This document shows, one piece after another, positions 1 to 12,938 of a stretch of 64,000 nucleotides of DNA. The position numbers were made by a program, and so were the translations under genes. The DNA lies in assembly GCF_014633365.1 (NCBI RefSeq), contig NC_068350.1, forward strand, positions 38,059,119 to 38,123,118, written 5' to 3'. Under the pieces are notes generated by a model, which was not told the origin of the DNA, searched no databases, and saw only the letters and a list, made by a program, of their open reading frames with translations. Position 1 is the first letter of the stretch, and each line of letters opens with the position of its first letter. Origin of the DNA: Diospyros lotus. Taxonomy: Eukaryota; Streptophyta; Magnoliopsida; Ericales; Ebenaceae.

Positions 1-2128
1 TCGCTGCCACCTGCCAATGACCAGTGACCCAGAACCAAAAAAGCCCTTGCCTTTAAGTAGCTTGCCGCCGGCTGCCGGCACCCACTAGCCGCCAAAGAAG
101 TCAGTATTCGGCCCCATTCGTGAGCAGTGACTGAGTGCAGACATTTGTTGGGTTTGTTTTGTGAAGATTGGACCCTTTAATTCAGATCAATTCAAACCGG
201 TCCACTCTTCTCTTGATTGGATCCGATCTCCAGCCCCTTTCTGTTTTTAATTTTTCGGTTTCAGTTCCGTCTAATCTAAGATTGATTCAGTCTTATTATC
301 TAAACCAATAGAACATCCCCAGTACAAAAGCCCACGGTGACCCTCCTCAAATCTCAACCTCAACATAAAGACAGCAATCTTACTCTCGCTTCCCCAAACA
401 CCCAGTTCGCCGCGGTGGCCTTCACCGTGAAAATCATTGCGGCCGGCGACAGACATAGACGTCGACAGCGAGGATTGTCGAGTGATGGGTGTGGACATGG
501 TGCCCAGAACACGAGTCCTTCTATAAGTTTTCAATTGATCGCATGCGCGTCAACACGAGTTCTTTGTCATGGTAGCGAGGTGTGCATCTGTAGTTTAAAA
601 ATGTAATTGGAATATTAAAATATTTAATTATTATATAAAAAAAAGTTAAAATGGCTTATATGTTGATGATGTAGTGGTAAAGTACTTGAAATTTTATATG
701 AAATAACATGATTCGAATTAATGCGACAACTTAAAATACAAAATTATTGTTAGAATGTAACAATAATACTAGAAGACAAATCTAGCATGAACTGTATCGA
801 GTATTCAGCTCTAAGTATGTATAGACTACGTTCGCATTCAAATTTATCCAAAAAATGCATCACAAAAAAAGGTCAAGGTCGGACCTTTCATGAGCCAGTT
901 GCCTCAGGACCCATGAAAATTTGACTATTGGGGCCATAAATTGAAAACCTCCATTTTTATAAGGGTCCACTGCCTAGGCCCAACTACCCACCTCATCTCC
1001 CTCTGCAAAGCTACACCCTTGCCCTTCTCCTTCTCTCGCTTTCAATATTTCGTTTGCTGTCCTACCTCTCTCGCTCCATCATTTCCTCTGTCACCCTCAC
1101 CCTCGCTTTCACCTCTCTCTGCTCCATCACTCGCTGCCTCTTTCTCCTCTCACTACTCCATCGCTCTTCGCCCTTGCCTTCACTTTCTCCCTCCTTGTTG
1201 CTCGATGGCTTGCCTTCACCGACTCACCTCGCCCTCATGGCCGATGACTCACCCTCTTACCTCTAGGGCCCATTTTTACATTTCACTTAGGGGCCAAAAA
1301 TCTCATTTACGACGTTGGAGAAGATCATCCACAAAAATTTCATGTACGACACTAGAGAAGATTATCCATTTCTAAAAATTAGTCAAATAAAATTCAGACA
1401 TTTGAAGTGAATAAAAAAAAAATAAAGGCACACGGATTAAATTAAAAATTTGGCGAAAACATTTTCTTAAAGGAGAATGAATGAATGGGGATGTGTGACA
1501 CGTGATTGTGGTGGGTGGCCAGTAGAAAAGGCGAGCATGCTCGTGCAGTTCAATAAAGCAGCATCTTTTGCCCCCTTTGTTTTTCTATATAGGATTCTTT
1601 GTTCTGATGATCTCATTGGGCCCCTTCTCACACAAATGGCTTTGGCTTTTGGCTTTTGATAAATAAATTAACTAATCCAACATATTACTTAAATCATTAA
1701 AGTTATATTTGATGTGACACTTTTATATTATACATTATATTAAAACAAATATATAATTAATGTAGGGGAATGTAACATCACTGCATGCATCTCAATGTCT
1801 TCTAAGTCCAACAGTTCACATGCAGCACCCCCTCCCCTCTCTCCCTATATACAGTGCAAGTTTGACCCAATTGCTTCCCTTTCAAGTGTCAAAAGTGTTT
1901 TTTAAAAAGGATATTTTAGTCATTTTATTTTATTTTATTTACCTATGAAATTATATAAATTGTCTTGTTCACATGTATCAAGTTAAATGGATGGTCATAG
2001 AAACTGATACTTCTTATGATGTAGACCCAAATCAACTCCGTGTTATTCATGCATTCATGTTAATTGTGGTTCGGAATGGCAACGGTTCGTCCATCTATTC
2101 ATTTACATATTCATTTAATAAATATTCA
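1..2128. other. Left-edge intergenic DNA, no supported gene
   Basis: No coding region is supported. The first 600 bases are richer in GC than what follows and could be the end or promoter of a gene outside the window, but no frame resembles a known protein. A minus-strand open frame of 87 codons at 271-534 has no recognisable motif. Positions about 1000-1270 are a C/T-rich, low-complexity stretch whose long plus-strand open frame (941-1375) is a by-product of the base composition. The rest is AT-rich DNA. Confidence 0.45.
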
Positions 2129-2135
2129 AAATATG

Positions 2136-2406
2136 TTTTATATTTATATTTTTTTTTTGTAACATAAGAAATATAAAAAATCTCTTATCATAAATAGTCT
2201 TTGGCATGAACCATCTCACTCTCTAAAATCTAGAGTCTGTTTTGACCTAATTTAGGTATGTGGACATATTCGTCATAACTCGAAAAAAGAAAGTCGACTC
2301 TAAAATAGATATAGGTGATTGCACAATTCCGCACGAAGTTAGAATCGAACCCACAATCTAACTTTATCCAAGCTCTAAAATGCATGGGCCGAACCATTTG
2401 TGCTAC
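2136..2406 (-). mobile_element. tRNA-derived SINE (minus strand)
   Basis: Read on the minus strand from 2406, the element begins with a tRNA-like A box (TAGCACAAATGG), followed about 40 bases later by a B box (GGTTCGATTC). These are the two internal RNA polymerase III promoter parts of SINEs. The far end is an A-rich tail. A 7-bp direct repeat, AAATATG on the plus strand, flanks it at 2129-2135 and 2407-2413 and fits a target-site duplication. The roughly 270-bp length is normal for plant SINEs. The boxes are clear. The short AT-rich duplication is the weaker part, so the exact ends are less certain than the class. Confidence 0.6.
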
Positions 2407-2413
2407 AAATATG

Positions 2414-3829
2414 AATTTTTCAAATGCATTTTAATTTTAAATGAATAATTAGGGCTTCTTTTAATATATATTTAAATAAATTTTATCTTTATTTAAATAC
2501 AAAATTAAAATTATATCTCACCAAACATAAAATTAAATCAGTACCTAATGTGGTTAGTTGTCTAAATATTAAATTATATTTCTCCAAAAATAAAATTAAA
2601 AAAGATAATACTTGTATGGACCTTTTAGGGTTTGGTACAAAGTGGTCATGGGCAGTAGGTGGAGAGCAGTTAGCGTTGAGTTTGTATAGGCAGTAAATGA
2701 CAATTAATAACTCAATTCAATTTTTTTTTAATTAGAGAATATATATATATATCATTTTTATTTTTCTTATAATATAGAATATCTAGACCTTTGGCCTAAC
2801 TAATATCATAAACCCATACTAATTGCCCCATTCACATGAATCACGCAAAATTTTACCTGACGAAACCCCGCAACAACTATAAAGATTATATGTGTCAACA
2901 TTATCTTATCATATATCGTGATGGATAGAATGATGCATCAATCATATATCGTGCAGAAAGTCATATAGACCCATCACACATGTGATCGATGTGGCTCCCA
3001 AAAGTTTAGCTAAAAAATACCTCTCATATCTTCAACGAGACCGGACTATTTCTATGTCTCAATTCAAAAAAAAAAAAATGATTTAGTTTTGAATTATTTA
3101 CAAAATTACTGTTATCACAAACATGATTTGTTTGTTGTTTAAAATGTATTAGATTCTTACTAATCCCAATTATTGCAATTAATTTGAGCCAGTTTAATTA
3201 GTTATTCTAATTAATTCCAATTATTACAATTAATTTGATTAAACATTGGGCCGGGGCCCCAGGCCCAAAGTTGAGCCTGCTGAATTGTAAGCTACTCTGG
3301 TGAAAAAGCCCAATCTTATCCGGCCCATCTCAGTTTCTCTTAAATGAAGTATAAAACATACACAATTTCAGGGATCAATCGGTTGGGGTTGGACCAAATG
3401 GAAATTAAAATTAGTAAAATTTTTGGATTGAAGACTGAACCTATAACGGCAGATTCGAACCAAACCGAACCGATTTATTCTAATCCGGTCCGATCCTATT
3501 AAATTTATATGTATATATATATAACAATACAATCAAAATATACATATTGTTATAGTAAATATTACTTTTGATTACAAATTGAGTGAATGTATAGAATCGC
3601 ATTTAATCAATAACAAACTTTTTTTCCAAAACGAGTGCATATTTTCAATTTTGTCATCAACAATTAAGAAACATAGTAAAAACATTAATACTGTAATGAT
3701 GAGAGTTAGAGGGCCGATCATCACTTGATTCGCGATACAATCATGCTTTTTTTGAGTTCTTTGAACTGTGAGACTATCTAAGTAATCATCATACTTGAGC
3801 ATGTCTTAAATCGATTCTTTTTGCAAGGA
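2414..3829. other. AT-rich intergenic DNA
   Basis: No gene seen. The stretch contains homopolymer A/T runs, a (TA)n tract near 2740, a GC-rich near-palindrome with several GGCCCA motifs (3247-3325), and diverged repeat-like sequence rich in GGTTCGA/TCGAACC words at about 3370-3510. The minus-strand open frame at 3572-3802 has no recognisable features. Confidence 0.4.
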
Positions 3830-4150
3830 AGAAAGGTGGGATCTAGTTTCTCAATAGATCATCTAACAATAAAATTAGTAATTATGCTCGAGAAAAATGT
3901 AGTGGTGATGTAGTAAATGTCATACTCAAAACTCTTGGATTCTATGCTTTTATATATAGGTGGATGGTCGAATGTTATCCTCTTAATGGACCAGGTGAAT
4001 CAGTTATGGGCATAACCTTGGGCTTTGACTTACCTTGGTGCTAGTTTGATGCCGGGCTCTTAATAGGCCCAAACTTTTAAATCCTCCATGACTTGAGACA
4101 CAATCTCAAATTTGGATTATTCTAGACTTTTCTATAGTGCCCATCATCGT
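3830..4150. repeat. Dispersed repeat family B, diverged copy
   Basis: This segment shares a series of words in the same order with segments at about 26770-27470 and 28200-28835. Examples are the GGGCATA..CTTGGG run, the ACCTTGG block and the AAATTTGGATTATTCT block. It is the most distant and most diverged copy. No coding capacity or clear termini were found, so it may be an LTR or a non-coding transposon fragment. Confidence 0.45.
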
Positions 4151-4689
4151 ATAATATGTAAGTTAATAATCTTTTGAGACAAATCAAAAATGTAATAAAC
4201 TCTCAGTGAATATGAAAAATCATAATATATGACGAACTCATGTTGAAAATTTTAAAGATATATACATATGAGTTGATTGGTTCAATCTTCGGTCTTAGTA
4301 TTGGGATTAATTGTTTTTGATCTAATATGGTTCGATATATCGATCCAGAACCAAAAATTAGTTCAGGATTACTAATAATAATACATTTTTAATTATAACT
4401 CTTAATGATCAATAATATTAAATATAAATAAGAAAGATATATACATTTTTTCCTTCTTCTCTCATCCCATTTCGATGCCCCCAAACCCCAATCGAAATAA
4501 AACCCTAACATGCTAAGTTTAGTTATAACTTTGTTTTATAGAAGTTAAAGTTAAATGTTATATTTTGTTATTGTTTTATTTTGGGAAGTGCAATGTTAAA
4601 TAGAATGTTGAATTTGGTTATCGTGTAATTTGTTTTTTGGAGTTAAAAATTAAATTTAAAATGTTACATTATGTTGATTCTTGTTTATA

Positions 4690-4910
4690 TTTTTTATTTT
4701 ATGAAAATTTTTATTTGGATGATATATAAAAATATATATTTAAAAATTTATCTTAAAATCAAGGATGACAAAAAAAAAAGAGTTTGGATTGGTTAAGATC
4801 AAATGGATCCCATCCAATCTGATTTTGACCCTTAACTAATCTGATATTTGGTTTGAAATTTTTGAGAGTACAAGGTTGAACCACTTCGATCAAACTAAAC
4901 AAACACCTTT
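4690..4910. repeat. Diverged repeat, copy 1 (partner at 7500-7890)
   Basis: A TTTGGATGATATATA word, followed by an AT-rich spacer, a GGTT..GATC-rich block and a final CAAACACC..TATATA end, recurs in the same order at about 7722-7880. No open frame or terminal structure identifies the class. Confidence 0.35.
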
Positions 4911-5289
4911 ATATATATGTACGGAATTATTATCTTGTTTATGTCGAGTAACATAACGTTTGCCTTATGCGAGCAAAATTAGAGGGAGAACATGGGCCCC
5001 AGCCCCCTTCCCCCTCACACATTTCTTTATATGTCCGCGTGGGACAAACCCGACACAAATAAGAGAACATTTCTATATATATATATGTATATATACACAC
5101 ATATATACAAAAATGCTAACAAAAATCATTTAGTCATTAGAATCCGTATCTCTTTTTTATCTCAGTGTAAGTTTTAAATTTACAAATAATCATATATTTT
5201 ACAAGACTAGTACTATATTTTGTCACATGTAAATATTTAAAATTGACATAAATATTTTTTTTTTCTTGATAAAATAATAACTAAGAAAT

Positions 5290-5352
5290 AAAAGCAAATT
5301 TTATACACACACATTTATATATATATATATATGTGTGTGTGGGGGGGGGGAT
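5290..5352. repeat. Compound microsatellite with G10 run
   Basis: An (AC)n/(TA)n/(TG)n simple-sequence tract ends in ten consecutive G residues. It is low-complexity DNA with no other sign of function. Confidence 0.8.
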
Positions 5353-7138
5353 ATTGTATGGTTGAAGGGGGGATGGCATATGGTTGAATTATAACCTTGT
5401 GAGGATTGAAAGGGTCCCATAATCCAAGATGGGGGCAATGGTCAAAAGCAAAATGCAGATCTTTCTTCATGCACCCATTGGGTCAATTTATGCCATAATT
5501 TCACTCCTTCATGGCTAGAACAATATACCAAAGAACATAAAGCCAATCTTGTGATTGAAGCCACCCAACAGTGAGGGTTTGCCATGTGTCCCATGATGAG
5601 ATGGTTGGTCCCATTTTGGTACCCCCTTGGGGAGCCAATCAAAAGGAGGACCATGTGGTCACCCTCAAATGGGAGGGAGGAGGGGGATAGTATTGGATAA
5701 GAGTCCACATGACCATATCTTTATTAATCTTTAAGTTAAATTGATTTTACTTTTTTTTTTAATTTTGATAACTTAATTTAGATATTTTTTCAAAATTTTA
5801 TTTAATAAGCAGTTAAACTTTCTAAAATTAATCCTCATGCCCTCTAAATTTTGGTCCTATAAGAAGATTTTGCGGCTAATTTTGAAAACGATACAAATTG
5901 ATTGAACAAATTTTAAAGTTTAAAGAGTTCATATGTCAAGGGTCCAAGTCTAAAAAAATTGATCGGCTCGATTTTTTTTTTTTTAGAAAAAGGTACCTGA
6001 TGTTAATGTTCATTTTATCTTACGGTACGGTGATTGAGGCGATAAGAAATTTGAGAAAAAAACTTTTAACTGTAATATAAGATATGATAATTTCGTAAAA
6101 GATTAAAATTCATGTAACAGACAAATTATGAAGGAGATGATAAATTATGATGTAACCTCTGAAACTAATAAATGAGAATTTGCTATCATATCTATTATGA
6201 TGGTTTTGAAAGGTTAAGAAATCTTGAAATCAATACTCTAAGCATCAATTTGAAGTAATTTGCAATTCATGCAAGTGCATGTATACATCAAAAGGGAACT
6301 TATGCTCCCCTAGACCACTTGTCTATGCTTTCCCTAACCCTTGAAAATAAAGTAAAGAAAAAAAAAGGGTTTTTTAGGTTTTTATAACAAATAAAAAGTA
6401 ATATGACGATTATGATCCATTTTTAGCATTTTTTTTTTATTCGATCTATATATGATAACATATATCAATTAATCTACAATTATTGACGTTATTTGACAAT
6501 ATATGTGTATATTATAGTTGGTTTAGCAATTTTATGTTATGTAAAAAAATAGTTCTTGTACTTCAGTTTGTCTTATATATAGTAACCATTAGCTCATCTT
6601 TAAAATTTTGTCGAGTTCTGATAAAGAATTATCATTTTATAAATGTATAAAGTAAAGAAAAATTAAAAAAAAAATGAATAAGCATGAGTTGTCGACCATT
6701 GTTGCTCAATATTTTGAATTTTTTATACAAATATATACATATATATATTTTCACATATATATGAAATTTGTAGTAAGACTTTGGTAGGTGAAGAAAATAA
6801 TCTTTCTGATTTTGAAAAGATTTTTTTGAGAAATTGAAGGGAAAACGACTTAAAAAAAAAAAGAACCCAGTGATGAATTCTTCATTCGCCTGGTCCATAG
6901 CACTGGTAACTAATAACAATCATCGGCAGTCATCATTTCTATTCTTTTATTTTTTTATTACTATCATATCATAATTTTTTGATACATTTTTTAATCGAAA
7001 CTAAAGTATAACAAGATTAAAAGCTTAATACTTGTTATAAAATAAATTAAACTATAAAAATTAATTTATTATGAATTATAAAACTTAAAGACTAACGATA
7101 TTATTTACCCTCGATGCATGCATATATAACAATTATAG
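5353..7138. other. Intergenic DNA, no supported gene
   Basis: Positions about 5390-5720 are less AT-rich than their surroundings and contain an 88-codon minus-strand open frame (5442-5708) that matches no family I recognise. The remainder is AT-rich with poly-A/T runs. No RNA gene, terminal repeat or exon structure was seen. Confidence 0.35.
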
Positions 7139-7268
7139 TATTAGAATAAGCATTGCGATAGGTTTGCTTCTAAAGAGTTGTTAAAGAGATCTTCGATACA
7201 TAGATAATAACTTTGGCATTAGAATAAGCATGCAATAGGTTTGATTCTAAAGAATCGTTAAAAGAGAT
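7139..7268. repeat. Short direct duplication (about 52 bp, offset 78)
   Basis: The segment starting ATTAGAATAAGCAT at about 7139-7190 is repeated with a few changes at about 7217-7268. Both copies end in AAAGAGAT. The spacing is about 78 bp. Confidence 0.6.
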
Positions 7269-7499
7269 GAGGTTTGGGGAAAGAATAAAAACCCTTTGGA
7301 ATCTGATTTTTTTGTGTGTGTGTGTGTGTGTTTTTAATTTGTTTGGACCACAAAGTACAAATCACAACTTACTTGAATGTGATGGAAAATAAAGTTATCA
7401 ATATGCTAGTATTTTATTGGGCATGCATATGTCCTCTTGTCACTCTGATTTTGGCTTCTTATTAGGAAATGATGTCTATTTTTGTTCTCTTTATCATCT

Positions 7500-7890
7500 A
7501 AAAGAATATGGGTATTTGAATTTTGATTCGGATTGAAAAATGAGTTCGAATCGATTTGGACGGCCTAGTTTCAAACTATAAGTTTTAGTCAATTTTCAAT
7601 TTAGTCCTATTTAGTTTAAGATGGGTCTAAGATCGAAAATTAGCTGCAATAATACATCATTAAAAACTATAATATATATTATTTAAAACTATATCATTAA
7701 AATTGTAATATAAAATATTTTGTTTGGATGATATATATAAATATATGCACATATTTTTTAAAAAAATTATGTTTAGAAACAAGAGAAAAAAATACATCGA
7801 ATTAAACGGGTTTGGTTCGAGAATATTAAGAATCCTAATTCCGATTCAAATCGAACGAACACCCTTAATAATGAGGTTGATGAAAATAAA
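7500..7890. repeat. Diverged repeat, copy 2 (partner at 4690-4910)
   Basis: This is the second copy of the repeat described at 4690-4910. It is more complete, with an upstream half rich in TTCGAATCGATTTGG-like words. It contains a 67-codon open frame with no recognisable domain, which I treat as chance. Confidence 0.35.
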
Positions 7891-7974
7891 AAAGCACACA
7901 ATTTTAGACATTAAGGATGCACATTAATTGGTTGAGTTGATTCAAGTTTTGTATATATTACTTTCAACCCAACG

Positions 7975-8480
7975 AGGTTGATCGGATTGGTAGCAATGGC
8001 GACGGAGTGTCGTGATCCAACAACCTGCGCGATGAGGGGTGGCCGGCACTTGCAAGCACTCTGACGTTCAAGTCAATATGGATTCAAAAATGTCAGAGTG
8101 TGAATAAAGCTTGGAAAGAACATACATTGGCCTGTAATCAGCTTGGTTTATATAGAAATGAAGGTACCTTGCGTATCACCGACAGTTGTGAGATAATAGA
8201 GGGTTGAGATGCATGGCAATACTAGGGATCATTCTCGAGGATCTTGGATCTCATGAGGATTACAAGCTAATGAGGATCTGTGTGCGAATTATTGGAGGTT
8301 GATGGAATTTGTTATTGGTACAAGAATCTCGACTTAAATAGAAATATTATCCGACCACTTGGGCCAAGATCTAGCTTGGTGTCAAGTGGTGAGCCTGCTG
8401 CCAAGGCATGGCCCAATGAGTCAATATGGTCCAGTATGCATTTAAAATCACCTCAACAATAAGTGTAGTTCAATGGTTAA
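7975..8480. repeat. Possible LTR-like retrotransposon remnant
   Basis: The composition is less AT-rich than the flanks. A CACTCTGACGTTCAAGTCA block followed by a GGTTTATATAGAAATGAAGG block resembles the promoter and R region of many plant LTRs. I found no paired LTR, primer-binding site or coding fragment, so the call rests on resemblance only. Confidence 0.3.
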
Positions 8481-9286
8481 ACTCAAAAAAGCAATACAAA
8501 ATCAAAACACTTGTGAGGATGAGAGTTTCTAAAACTTCATTAATGATTAACCCTCTATGGGGCCGAAGACAGAGTCTTTAAATAAAAGACAAAAACTAGT
8601 AAGGGCAAAATAGTAAAATAAAAAATAAATACCAACAAAAAATAGAAAACAATACAAAATTGATGATTTTGAGGCACGAAACAACCCCTATTAGGCACAT
8701 ATCATAGAGCTCTGATTATCCACCCTATGAGTACTCGTAGTTAGGGATAATAAGTTAATAAATAAATAAATCTTATTTACTCATTTAAAATTAAAATAAT
8801 TATGAACGAATAATATTTTGAGTAATAGAGATATAATTTATTTAAACATTTACTAAAATATGGCATAATTACTCATTTCAAATTATAATAAATTTAAGAA
8901 TTTTATATTTAAAGCATATAGATATAAGACATATTTTAAACATTTACTAAATTGATAAATAGGCGACCGATTGTCATTCTTCGAAATATAAAATATCATA
9001 ATTTTACAAAAAATATATATAATAATAAATAAAAGATAATTAGAAAGTTAGAATCTATGTATCCCATTTTACTTAATGGGATAAATGCTAACGATGAGGA
9101 TGATTGTATAATGAGAAATATAAAAATTATATTTTTTACATTGTTAGAAGAAACCCTATAAGGGTTTTTCTTCAAAATTATGGGCTGTTTTTGGAGAAAA
9201 TTTTAATTATATATTAATTTTGTTATTTATTATTATCATAAACTGAAAATTTCTCAAATTTCTATTTTGCTTAAAAAAAAATCTAA
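8481..9286. other. AT-rich intergenic DNA
   Basis: No gene, RNA gene or repeat termini recognised. The segment consists of A/T-rich runs and a short stretch with TTAGGCAC and GGGGCC words that may be the edge of an old transposon. Confidence 0.35.
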
Positions 9287-9937
9287 GGGAATGTTTATTT
9301 GTGAAGGAGGTTCTATGTTTTTTTATTTCCCTAAGGATCTATGACAACGACAGAAAAAGAAAAGTTGGTAGAGAAAATTGAAGGGTTTGCGGCAACTAGT
9401 GACGATCAAGGACTCACAACAAAGGATTTAAAACAATGGCAACAAAAGACCCACGAATCTAAAAAGAATAGGTTGATGAAGGAAGAGGACGTGATGGTAA
9501 TAGTCGACAACACATAATATTGGTGGACGATAAAGAAAAAGACAACGCTTAGTTTAACAACAATGGTCGATGACACACAATATTAGTGAACGATAAAGAA
9601 AAAGATAACGCTTAACTTAACAACAATGGACATGAAGAAGACTACAAGTAGTTTTCCAACAGAAAAATAAGAAACAAAGAAAGGTGTGCGGTTTTGTGGA
9701 GAAGTTTACTGTCAAATTTGATCTCGAAACATTATAAGGAACAAATTTTGGAAAACATTACAAATGTTAACAAAAGAAATATCGAAAAGATGTTTTCTAA
9801 TTCTTAATACAAATTTAGAAAATAGAAAATTTTATAATCTAGAAATAAAATCGATTTAAATATAGTTTCTAATTTTCTATTCGTCTAATTTTTTTTTTTT
9901 GAAAAATTACTCCAATTTTCTATAAGTGAACAACCCT
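9287..9937. mobile_element. Possible PIF/Harbinger-like non-autonomous element
   Basis: The left end reads GGGAATGTTTATTTG and the right end, on the other strand, reads AGGGTTGTTCACTTA, an imperfect terminal inverted repeat with about 9 of 14 matches. TAA flanks both sides (9284-9286 and 9938-9940), the 3-bp target duplication preferred by PIF/Harbinger elements. The inverted repeat is weak and TAA is common in such DNA, so this is a candidate only. A short open frame (9341-9511, 56 codons) and a 63-bp tandem duplication lie inside. Confidence 0.35.
9503..9628. repeat. 63-bp tandem duplication, two units
   Basis: Unit 1 (9503-9565) and unit 2 (9566-9628) both begin GTCGA and end CAATG, with a small number of substitutions. 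The period is a multiple of three, but the frame contains stops in both units, so it is not an expanded protein repeat as it stands. Confidence 0.8.
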
Positions 9938-9940
9938 TAA

Positions 9941-12938
9941 CTTTTCCATCAAAAAATTTTTGTATTTGAATAAATTTTTATTTTTCATGAACTATTTTTT
10001 AAAAAATTAAGACTATCCTTCATGACTAACTTTTACAATATTGTCTTTACAATATTAGAGAAGATCACCAAATAATCAAACATCTAAACTCGACGAGACC
10101 TCGTTTCTTAGTATAATTTCAGGGGATCATGTTAATATTTCTTAGGCACCCATTAACACTTTAATATATGGTACAATTATCAATTAAGGGCACCCATAAC
10201 ACTATAATAATCATTATATTACTTAAATGGACATTTTTTGAATTTTTAAGTACAAAAGGATAAAACCACTGTCCGGAAATCTTTTGTAGTGCCAAACGAA
10301 TCACTTTGAATAATATAATAATAAGTGAATAAGTTTTTATTAGAAATTTTATGGTACTTAAAAGGGTACTAATATTTGTGTAATATAATAAATATGACAG
10401 ACAACACAAAGAGTATATTATATAATATAGTGGGTATGTCACAAATGTGAATGGTTTTTGAATAATAACTATATAATACATGTTTTAAATTATATGTCAC
10501 ACTTTTTATATTATATAGGGTATTACAAAAATGTATGTTATATTATCCGAACAAACATAATATTTGACTGACATAGGCTAATTGAGAAAAGGGGTGCGGG
10601 GCTCCATAGGAGTGAAACGTACACACTCATCTCCAAGTTAGCTTGCGACGAGCAACATATTACCTCTTAATTCAAACTAATAATGATGCAAGACGACATG
10701 AAATTCGAATCAACCCATTTCTTTGTCTTTCCTTTCCTATTCTAAGTAAAAATCTTTGAAAGACATCTGCCATTGTCCAATGGATCAATTGGGCATTTTT
10801 CATTCACGAGACTAATAGTCTCTTTGACTGCACAACAAATCAGCCAAAAAGTACTTTTGTGTAGATGAAAGTAAAAAAAAAATTATCCCAAAAAGGTAAA
10901 TTTTACTCAATTTGGTTGTGGTTTAAATTATTTATATAAAAAAATTTATAGTTTAAAAATATTTCTATAAATTTATATAATTTAATATTTTTTTCAAGTC
11001 CCTTAGTCAATTTAAAGTTATCTAGTCGAGGTGTTTAAGTAAAAAAAAAAAAAAGTTTTGGGACCTTTAGAGATATTTTTTAACTATATCAATTAAAAAT
11101 TATATCTAAATAGGGTGTCCAGACAAAATAAAAAAGTAAATTATAAGAAATCCTACCATAATTGTTATGTGTAAAGAAATCTATTTATAGACGAGTCAAA
11201 ATTCAAGATTGACGGTCTGAATTCAATCGCCACCAAATCCATCTTTAACCAAGTGTGTTTGGTAACGATCATGGATCTCGAGAGCATTCAAAATTGACTT
11301 GACTTACAAAAATAGATTGACTCTTGAAAATTAACGTATCTATTATTTAAAATTCGTGTCTTTATATATAAGTGTATTATAAGTCAAAGAATGGTCATAA
11401 TCGTGCCACATAAATAGTTGCATCACAACTTATGAACTATCTCGATCAGACATAGATCCAATGAATAGGGTAAATTAGGCTAAATTAGGGGATTTTCATA
11501 ATTTCTCCCATGACCCAAAGTATCCCAATCAAAGACAATTCATCCTTTAACAGTAATTCTAGAACATAATGGTAAAAGTCTACAGCAGCTTTCTTTATTC
11601 AATATACATGATCTGTGGGCTATTATGTAGGTCGATAAATGGACTAAAATCCGAGATAGGCTCACATTCAATTGAATATTTTGTCCCCTGGTATGGGACA
11701 GCATTGTCACATTTCTCCCCTAATCTCCCACAGGAATAGGTAAAGCAAGTCCACTTCCATCTTTCTTTTAATTCTTTGTTACATATTCTTAGTTGTCCTT
11801 ATAATCCCATTTCTATTACTGACCTTATTCTATCCCATTATTATCGTTCTACTTTCGATTCTAATTTTGTTACCATGCAAGATCGAGGTACTATGTGGAT
11901 GATTGGGGCTAGAAATGAGTTTGAGGGTCTTTATCATCTTTATTTTTCTTCCTCTACTATAGCTACATCGCATCTTCATGTTCATTGTCGACTTGATCAT
12001 TTTTACTAGTCTTTTCTAAAAAAGATGGTTATGATTGTCATCTCTAGATTCATTAGAGCATGTCTTGTAAGTTTGGTAAGAATATTCGTATATCTATTTC
12101 TGATCGTGTTAGATAGTGTTTGTTAATTAAAATATAATTTGAAAAAAATAAGATGACAAATTCAACTAGTTCAAAAGATAAAATTATCCTTAATATATAT
12201 ATATATATGTTGTAGCAGCCCTATTATAATTATATAATAATAAGATCATATCATCATAACATAGTGTTAATCATGTAATATTTTGTGTTTTTAGTTTATA
12301 GTACATAATTTCAAATCGCATATAATCTTCGATGATTAATTTGATGCTTACACTGATAAATCTCTAAAATAATATGCATTTGCCTACTGAGACCTTACCT
12401 ATTATATATGTTGAGTTGGCAACGATTGAGCGACATTCTCAGCAAAATTTCTTAATTGGGATTTGGGTGCTAACCATTTCTCTAGGTAGTAAAGATAATT
12501 GATAGGTCTTGTCTTCTCGCACTTTAACAAATAAAATACATAACACACTTTAATTGATGAGATACATACTCATATCGTGATTTATTCTTCTCTTAAAAAG
12601 GTATCAAATGTGAATTTATAAGTAAGTATATTATAAGGGTCTGCACATATTCTTTTTTTTTTTATCTAAATTAACGAATTCTAAAATTACATAAAAATTA
12701 TTTTTTGTAATAATTTTAAATTTTTAATATGTGCTAATTGCAAGATATTTTTTTTAACGGCTAATGGGTGAGTAACGCTTGCTGAATTTAAACTCGAAAT
12801 CTCAAAATTAAAATAGCTATCATCTATGGATAAATTACATCTATAACAACAAAAAATAGACTTATTTTAAAACTAAAGATGTTAATCTTTTGTTGCATAA
12901 TTAATTAATAGATTTAAATTGTTGAACCAAAATGCATT
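9941..12938. other. AT-rich intergenic DNA, no supported gene
   Basis: Open frames such as the minus-strand one at 10161-10481 and the plus-strand one at 11776-12009 have no recognisable domain or splice context. The first is rich in Tyr and Ile, as expected from AT-rich DNA. No tRNA, rRNA or transposon coding motif was seen. Confidence 0.4.

Noticed and set aside
941..1375. 144-codon plus-strand open frame
   Set aside because: It is Ser/Leu/Pro-rich because of a CT-rich tract, has no domain and no supporting leader or splice sites.
10161..10481. 106-codon minus-strand frame that looks membrane-like
   Set aside because: The Tyr/Ile/Leu content follows from AT-rich DNA. There is no homology I recognise and no gene context.
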